Under the pieces are notes generated by a model. The model saw only the letters and a list, made by a program, of their open reading frames with translations, did no database searches and was not told the origin of the DNA. From Opitutia bacterium (GTDB lineage Bacteria; Verrucomicrobiota; Verrucomicrobiia; Opitutales; Opitutaceae), in NCBI GenBank assembly GCA_016217545.1, contig JACRHT010000004.1, forward strand, positions 1 through 64,000: a stretch of 64,000 nt of DNA, read 5' to 3'. This document shows, piece by piece, positions 60,436 through 64,000 of this stretch. Numbering within the stretch: the stretch's first letter is position 1; each line of letters opens with the position of its first letter. Position numbers and translations under genes: made by a program.

Positions 60436-61228
60436 AAATCCCATCCTCGCCGACGACGGCATCCGCATCAACGCCCTCAACGGCGGCGCCGTCTCCCCCA
60501 CCCGCTCGCTCTCCGCGCCGCTCTCCGCGGAGATCAGCGCCGCTCTCCAAGCCAGCCCCAAGGGCGAGGTCCAAGTCCGCTCGCTCGACCTCAGCATTCC
60601 GCTGCTGGAGAAAAACGACATCCTCGCCGAGCGGAACCGCGGCTACTTCCTCGGCCGCGGCCTCCTCGCGCTCAACCTCGTCTCCTCGCCCGGCGCCGGC
60701 AAAACCACGCTCCTCGAACGCACGCTCGACGAGTTCGGCCGCGAAGTCCGTTGCGCCGTCCTCGTCGGCGATCTCGAGACCGACAACGACGGCCGCCGCC
60801 TCAATCGCCCGCACGCCTCCGTCGCGCAAATCACCACCGGCACCGTCTGCCATCTCGACGCCGGCATGATCGCCCGCGGCGTCGAAGCCCTCGACCTCAC
60901 CGGCGCGAAAGTCCTCTTCATCGAAAACGTCGGCAACCTCGTCTGCCCCGCCTCCTTCGATCTCGGCGAACAAGTCCGCGTCGTCCTCCTCTCCACCACC
61001 GAGGGCGAGGAGAAGCCGCTGAAGTATCCGCCCATCTTCAAGTCCGCCCATGTCGTCCTCCTCACCAAAGTGGACGTCGCCGACGCCCTCGGCTTCAACC
61101 GCCAGCTCGCCCTCGACAACATCCGCAAGATCGCTCCTCAGGCGCAGATCATCGAAGTCTCCTCCCGCACCGGCGAAGGCCTCGCACAATGGTATGACTA
61201 CCTGCGCGCGCGCCTCCCGAAATCCTGA
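60425..61228 (+). CDS. hypB: Hydrogenase maturation GTPase HypB
   Basis: 267 residues with P-loop SSPGAGKTTLLE, switch segment GDLETDNDGRR, the metal-site Cys/His in TTGTVCHLDAGM, ENVGNLVCPASFDLGE and LTKVDVAD (GTP base recognition). It lacks the N-terminal CxxCGC and His-rich stretch of some HypB proteins; the permease or HypA may cover nickel storage. It acts with HypA in nickel insertion. Confidence 0.92.
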   Translation: MSAENPILADDGIRINALNGGAVSPTRSLSAPLSAEISAALQASPKGEVQVRSLDLSIPLLEKNDILAERNRGYFLGRGLLALNLVSSPGAGKTTLLERTLDEFGREVRCAVLVGDLETDNDGRRLNRPHASVAQITTGTVCHLDAGMIARGVEALDLTGAKVLFIENVGNLVCPASFDLGEQVRVVLLSTTEGEEKPLKYPPIFKSAHVVLLTKVDVADALGFNRQLALDNIRKIAPQAQIIEVSSRTGEGLAQWYDYLRARLPKS

Positions 61229-61238
61229 CCGCCCGAAT

Positions 61239-61335
61239 CGTTCTCGTTCTCATTCTCCTTCTCGTTCTCCAAAACAAAAACGCCCGCCCCGGCTCAAACC
61301 CCGAGAGAACGAGAACGAGTAAGAGAACGAGAACG
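61239..61335. repeat. Inverted repeat made of GTTCTC/GAGAAC words
   Basis: The left arm (61239-61270) is CGTTCTCGTTCTC-type repeats. The right arm (61303-61335) is the near-complement, GAGAACGAGAACGAG-type repeats. They match at about 27 of 31 positions around a 32-base centre. It lies between hypB and hypF and could fold into a long hairpin in the transcript. Confidence 0.7.
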
Positions 61336-61370
61336 ATCCAGCCTACAGTCCTCCGCCTTCCGCTCTCAAC

Positions 61371-61411
61371 TCTAGGCTCTCAGCTCTCAGCTCTAGACTC
61401 TCAGCTCTCAG
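61371..61411. repeat. Short tandem CTCTCAG repeats before hypF
   Basis: Several copies of GGCTCTCAGCTCTCAG-like words with a TCTAGAC variant lie 20-60 bases upstream of hypF. A related but shorter form (CAGCTCTCAGCCCTCA) recurs at 63829-63844 before hypC. Function unknown; possibly slippage-prone leader sequence. Confidence 0.55.
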
Positions 61412-61429
61412 CTTTCTTCCTCCTCCCCC

Positions 61430-63739
61430 ATGCCCACCACGCCCACGCTCCTCGATACGCTGCTCCGCGTCCGCGGCACCGTGCAGGGCGTGGGCTTCCG
61501 GCCGTTCGTTCATCGCACCGCGGTTCGCCTCGGTCTCCGCGGCTGGGTGCGCAACGACGCCGAAGGCGTCCTCCTCCGCGTGCACGGCGACGCCACGCAA
61601 ATCGCCGCGCTCGTCGACGCGCTTCACCACGAAGCCCCGCCCGCCGCCCGCGTCGTCGCGGTCGAGCGCTCCGACCCGGCTGCGGACGAGCAGCCCGTCG
61701 GCTCGCACTTCACCATTTCCGAGAGCGACGCCAGCCGCGGCACCGCACCCACCGCCACCACACCACCCGATCTCGCGCTGTGCGCCGACTGCGAACGCGA
61801 GCTGCTCGATCCCACCGATCGCCGCCACCTCTACCCGTTCATCAACTGCACCCAATGCGGCCCGCGCTACTCGCTCATCGAGCAGCTCCCCTACGACCGC
61901 CCGCGCACCACCATGCGCGCGTTTCGGATGTGTCCCGCCTGCGCCCGCGAATACCACGACCCGCTCGACCGCCGCTTCCACGCCGAACCCAACGCCTGCC
62001 CCGCATGCGGCCCGCAACTTTCCCTCACCGACTCCGCCGGACAAATCGTCGCCGACTCTCACGATGTCTTGAACGCCGCGGTGGCCGCGCTGCGTGACGG
62101 CAGGATTCTCGCCGTGAAAGGCCTCGGCGGCTTCCACCTGATGTGCGACGCCGCCAACGAGGTCTCCGTCGCCGAGCTGCGCAACCGCAAGCATCGCGAG
62201 GAAAAGCCGCTCGCCGTCATGTTCCCCGACCTCGCCACGCTGCGCGACTACGCCGACGTGCCCCCGGTCGCGGAAAAGCTCCTCACTTCCCCCGAGGCCC
62301 CGATCGTGCTCATCCGCCGGCTCGAAAACAGCCGCCTCGCCTACAGCGTCGCTCCGTCGAATCCCTGGATCGGCGCCCTGCTGCCCTACACGCCCTTGCA
62401 CGCTCTGCTGCTGCGCGCGTTCCAAGGCCCGCTCGTCGCCACCAGCGCGAATCTCTCCGAGGAACCGCTCTGCACCGACAACACCGAGGCGCGCGAACGT
62501 CTCGCCGGCATCGCCGATCTGCACCTCTCCCACGACCGCGTGATCGCGCGCCCGGTCGACGACTCCGTCATCCGCCTCTCGCGCACCAGCCAGACCATCT
62601 TGCTCCGCCGCGCGCGCGGCTACGCCCCCGCACCGCTGCGCCTCCCCGGTGCACTCCACGAGACGACGCTCTGCGTCGGCGCGCAGATGAAGAACACCGT
62701 CTCCGTCGCGGCAGGCGATCAGGTGGTTCTCAGCCCTCACATCGGCGACCTCGGCAACGCCGCCACGCAAGCCGTCTTCGAGCGCACCATCGCCACGCTC
62801 AGCGAACTCTACGAGGCCCGCCCGCTCGTCGTCGTCCACGACAAGCACCCCGACTACGCCTCCACCCACTTCGCCGGCCGCACCGGCCTGCCGCAGCTCG
62901 CCGTGCAACACCACCTCGCCCACGTCCTCGCGTGCCTCCTCGAACACGAGCAACCGGCCGACGGCGTCCTCGGCATTTCGTGGGACGGCACTGGCTACGG
63001 CGAAGACGGCACCGTCTGGGGCGGAGAGTTCATCCTCCTCGAAAAGAACCGCGCCACGCGCTTCGCCCGCCTCCGTCCGTTCCGCCTCCTCGGCGGCGAC
63101 GCCGCCGTGAAGGACGCCCGCCGCGTCGCCCTCGGCCTCGGCCACGAGATGGATTTGCTCGGCCCGCTCTGCGCCCGCTTCCGCTTCTCGCCGATCGAGC
63201 ACTCGACGCTCCAGCAGATGCTCGCCCGCGGCTTGAACTCCCCGCTCTGCTCCAGCGCCGGCCGCCTCTTCGACGGCGTCAGCGCGCTGCTCGGCCTTTG
63301 CCTGCGCAACAGCTTCGAAGGCCAAGCCCCCCTCCGCCTCGAGGCCGCCGCCACCCGCGCCGCCGGCACGCGCACCGTGCTGCCCTTCGACGTCGTGCGC
63401 GCCGCGTCGCCCGGTGCGTATCTCGACGTCGACTGGGCTCCCGCGATCTCTCAATTGCTCCGCGACCCGCGCGGTCCGGACGAACTCGCTGCCGATTTCC
63501 ATCGCGGTCTCGCCCGCGCCATGGTCGCCGTCGCCACCGAGGCCGGCGTCGGCACCGTCGCGCTCACCGGCGGTTGTTTCCAAAACGCGCTCCTGCACGA
63601 CCTCGCCACCGAAGCGCTCGGCAACGCGGGCTTCAAAGTCCTCACGCACCGCCGCCTCTCACCCAACGACAACTCCATCGCCGCCGGCCAGGCGCTCGCG
63701 GCGCTCTGGGGCCTCACCTCCGTCGACCTCCCCACATGA
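61430..63739 (+). CDS. hypF: Carbamoyltransferase HypF
   Basis: 769 residues. The acylphosphatase domain (about 5-90) has VRGTVQGVGFRPFVHRTA. Two zinc-finger pairs follow (CADCERE...NCTQCGPR and CPACAREY...NACPACGP, about 110-190), then a YrdC-like domain (about 205-380) with HREEKPLAVMFPD, and a Kae1-like domain (about 400-765) with VQHHLAHVLACLLEH and ISWDGTGYGEDGTVWGGEF. HypF makes the thiocarboxamide on HypE from carbamoyl phosphate, the source of the CN ligands. The leader is CTTCCTCCTCCCCC. Confidence 0.94.
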   Translation: MPTTPTLLDTLLRVRGTVQGVGFRPFVHRTAVRLGLRGWVRNDAEGVLLRVHGDATQIAALVDALHHEAPPAARVVAVERSDPAADEQPVGSHFTISESDASRGTAPTATTPPDLALCADCERELLDPTDRRHLYPFINCTQCGPRYSLIEQLPYDRPRTTMRAFRMCPACAREYHDPLDRRFHAEPNACPACGPQLSLTDSAGQIVADSHDVLNAAVAALRDGRILAVKGLGGFHLMCDAANEVSVAELRNRKHREEKPLAVMFPDLATLRDYADVPPVAEKLLTSPEAPIVLIRRLENSRLAYSVAPSNPWIGALLPYTPLHALLLRAFQGPLVATSANLSEEPLCTDNTEARERLAGIADLHLSHDRVIARPVDDSVIRLSRTSQTILLRRARGYAPAPLRLPGALHETTLCVGAQMKNTVSVAAGDQVVLSPHIGDLGNAATQAVFERTIATLSELYEARPLVVVHDKHPDYASTHFAGRTGLPQLAVQHHLAHVLACLLEHEQPADGVLGISWDGTGYGEDGTVWGGEFILLEKNRATRFARLRPFRLLGGDAAVKDARRVALGLGHEMDLLGPLCARFRFSPIEHSTLQQMLARGLNSPLCSSAGRLFDGVSALLGLCLRNSFEGQAPLRLEAAATRAAGTRTVLPFDVVRAASPGAYLDVDWAPAISQLLRDPRGPDELAADFHRGLARAMVAVATEAGVGTVALTGGCFQNALLHDLATEALGNAGFKVLTHRRLSPNDNSIAAGQALAALWGLTSVDLPT

Positions 63740-63816
63740 CTGCCGTCCTCCTTCTGCCCGCCGTGCTCGTCTTCCTCTTGGTCGTCGTCCTCGCCGACCA
63801 AACCCGCCGCGAATGA
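63736..63816 (+). CDS. Possible 26-residue single-helix membrane peptide
   Basis: MTAVLLLPAVLVFLLVVVLADQTRRE overlaps the hypF stop as ATGA and consists of one transmembrane-length hydrophobic segment with a charged end. Coupled overlap and position inside the hyp cluster suggest it may be translated. I cannot assign a family, and very short frames arise by chance. Confidence 0.4.
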   Translation: MTAVLLLPAVLVFLLVVVLADQTRRE

Positions 63817-63900
63817 CGCGCAGCGATCAGCTCTCAGCCCTCAACTTCCTCCGCCCCTACTCGCTACTCACTACCCGCTACTCGCTACTCCCTTCCCTCC

Positions 63901-64000
63901 ATGTGCCTCGCCGTCCCCGGTAAAGTCGTCGAAATTCTCGGCGACGATCCGCTCCTCCGCTCCGCGAAAGTCAGTTTCTCCGGCGTGATCAAACTCGTCA
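63901..64000 (+). CDS. hypC: Hydrogenase assembly chaperone HypC (5' part, truncated by window end)
   Basis: The first 33 codons are visible. MCLAVPGKVVEIL is the universal HypC start, in which Cys2 binds the iron centre and HypD or the large-subunit precursor. The rest lies beyond the window. The leader ends TCCCTTCCCTCC. hypD and hypE are expected next but not seen. Confidence 0.92.
   Translation, partial: MCLAVPGKVVEILGDDPLLRSAKVSFSGVIKLV

Noticed and set aside
61343-63649. Long minus-strand open frame opposite hypF
   Set aside because: No recognisable motif; its C-terminal part is only the translated CTCTCAG-type repeat.

Overview
The window is GC-rich chromosomal DNA with dense short operons. 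Gene content (fused LplT-Aas, system II cytochrome c biogenesis, MtrB-type porin, multiheme cytochromes, AsmA, a second EF-G) and the many short inverted repeats suggest a Verrucomicrobiota bacterium, probably close to Opitutaceae. That assignment comes from recognising gene families, not from a marker-gene tree. Where there is no Shine-Dalgarno sequence, many start codons follow a C/T-rich tract.

Layout. 1-1777: a remnant of an integron cassette array (three attC-like sites plus a truncated one, two small cassette genes, and an IS110-family transposase fragment), with no integrase in view. 1799-10042: LysE exporter, FAD-linked oxidase, LplT-Aas lipid-remodelling fusion, a small membrane protein, and a two-gene AAA ATPase/TOPRIM-like pair that may be a defence system. 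10232-14073: polyamine ABC transporter in the order potC-D-B-A. 14258-20518: EF-G-like GTPase, a small membrane protein and a large AsmA-type protein. 20674-26953: MarR-regulated tripartite RND efflux operon. 27149-33706: transketolase, rplS-trmD-rpsP, ychF, and a PAS-PAS-PP2C phosphatase. 33849-38602: a 5-oxoproline module (pcp, DUF979, DUF969, pxpA, pxpC, pxpB). 38742-44096: lipoprotein, ResB and CcsA for cytochrome c assembly, and a HemN/HemW-like radical SAM enzyme.

44122-54644 is the most striking region. It encodes two CbcL-like fusions of a multiheme cytochrome c to a cytochrome b (11 and 13 haem motifs), two monohaem cytochromes, a seven-haem NapC/NirT protein resembling ImcH, an MtrB/PioB-type outer-membrane barrel, and an MtrA/DmsE-type multiheme lipoprotein. 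Together these parts could carry electrons from the quinone pool across the periplasm and outer membrane.

54933-64000 holds a membrane-bound [NiFe] hydrogenase (small, large and cytochrome b subunits, maturation protease, putative nickel permease). Its small subunit carries both extra cysteines of oxygen-tolerant enzymes. A divergent hypA-hypB-hypF-(small ORF)-hypC maturation cluster runs off the right end. Working model: hydrogenase and other dehydrogenases reduce quinone, the ImcH/CbcL-like proteins oxidise it, and the Mtr-like conduit exports the electrons; ResB/CcsA attach the many haems.
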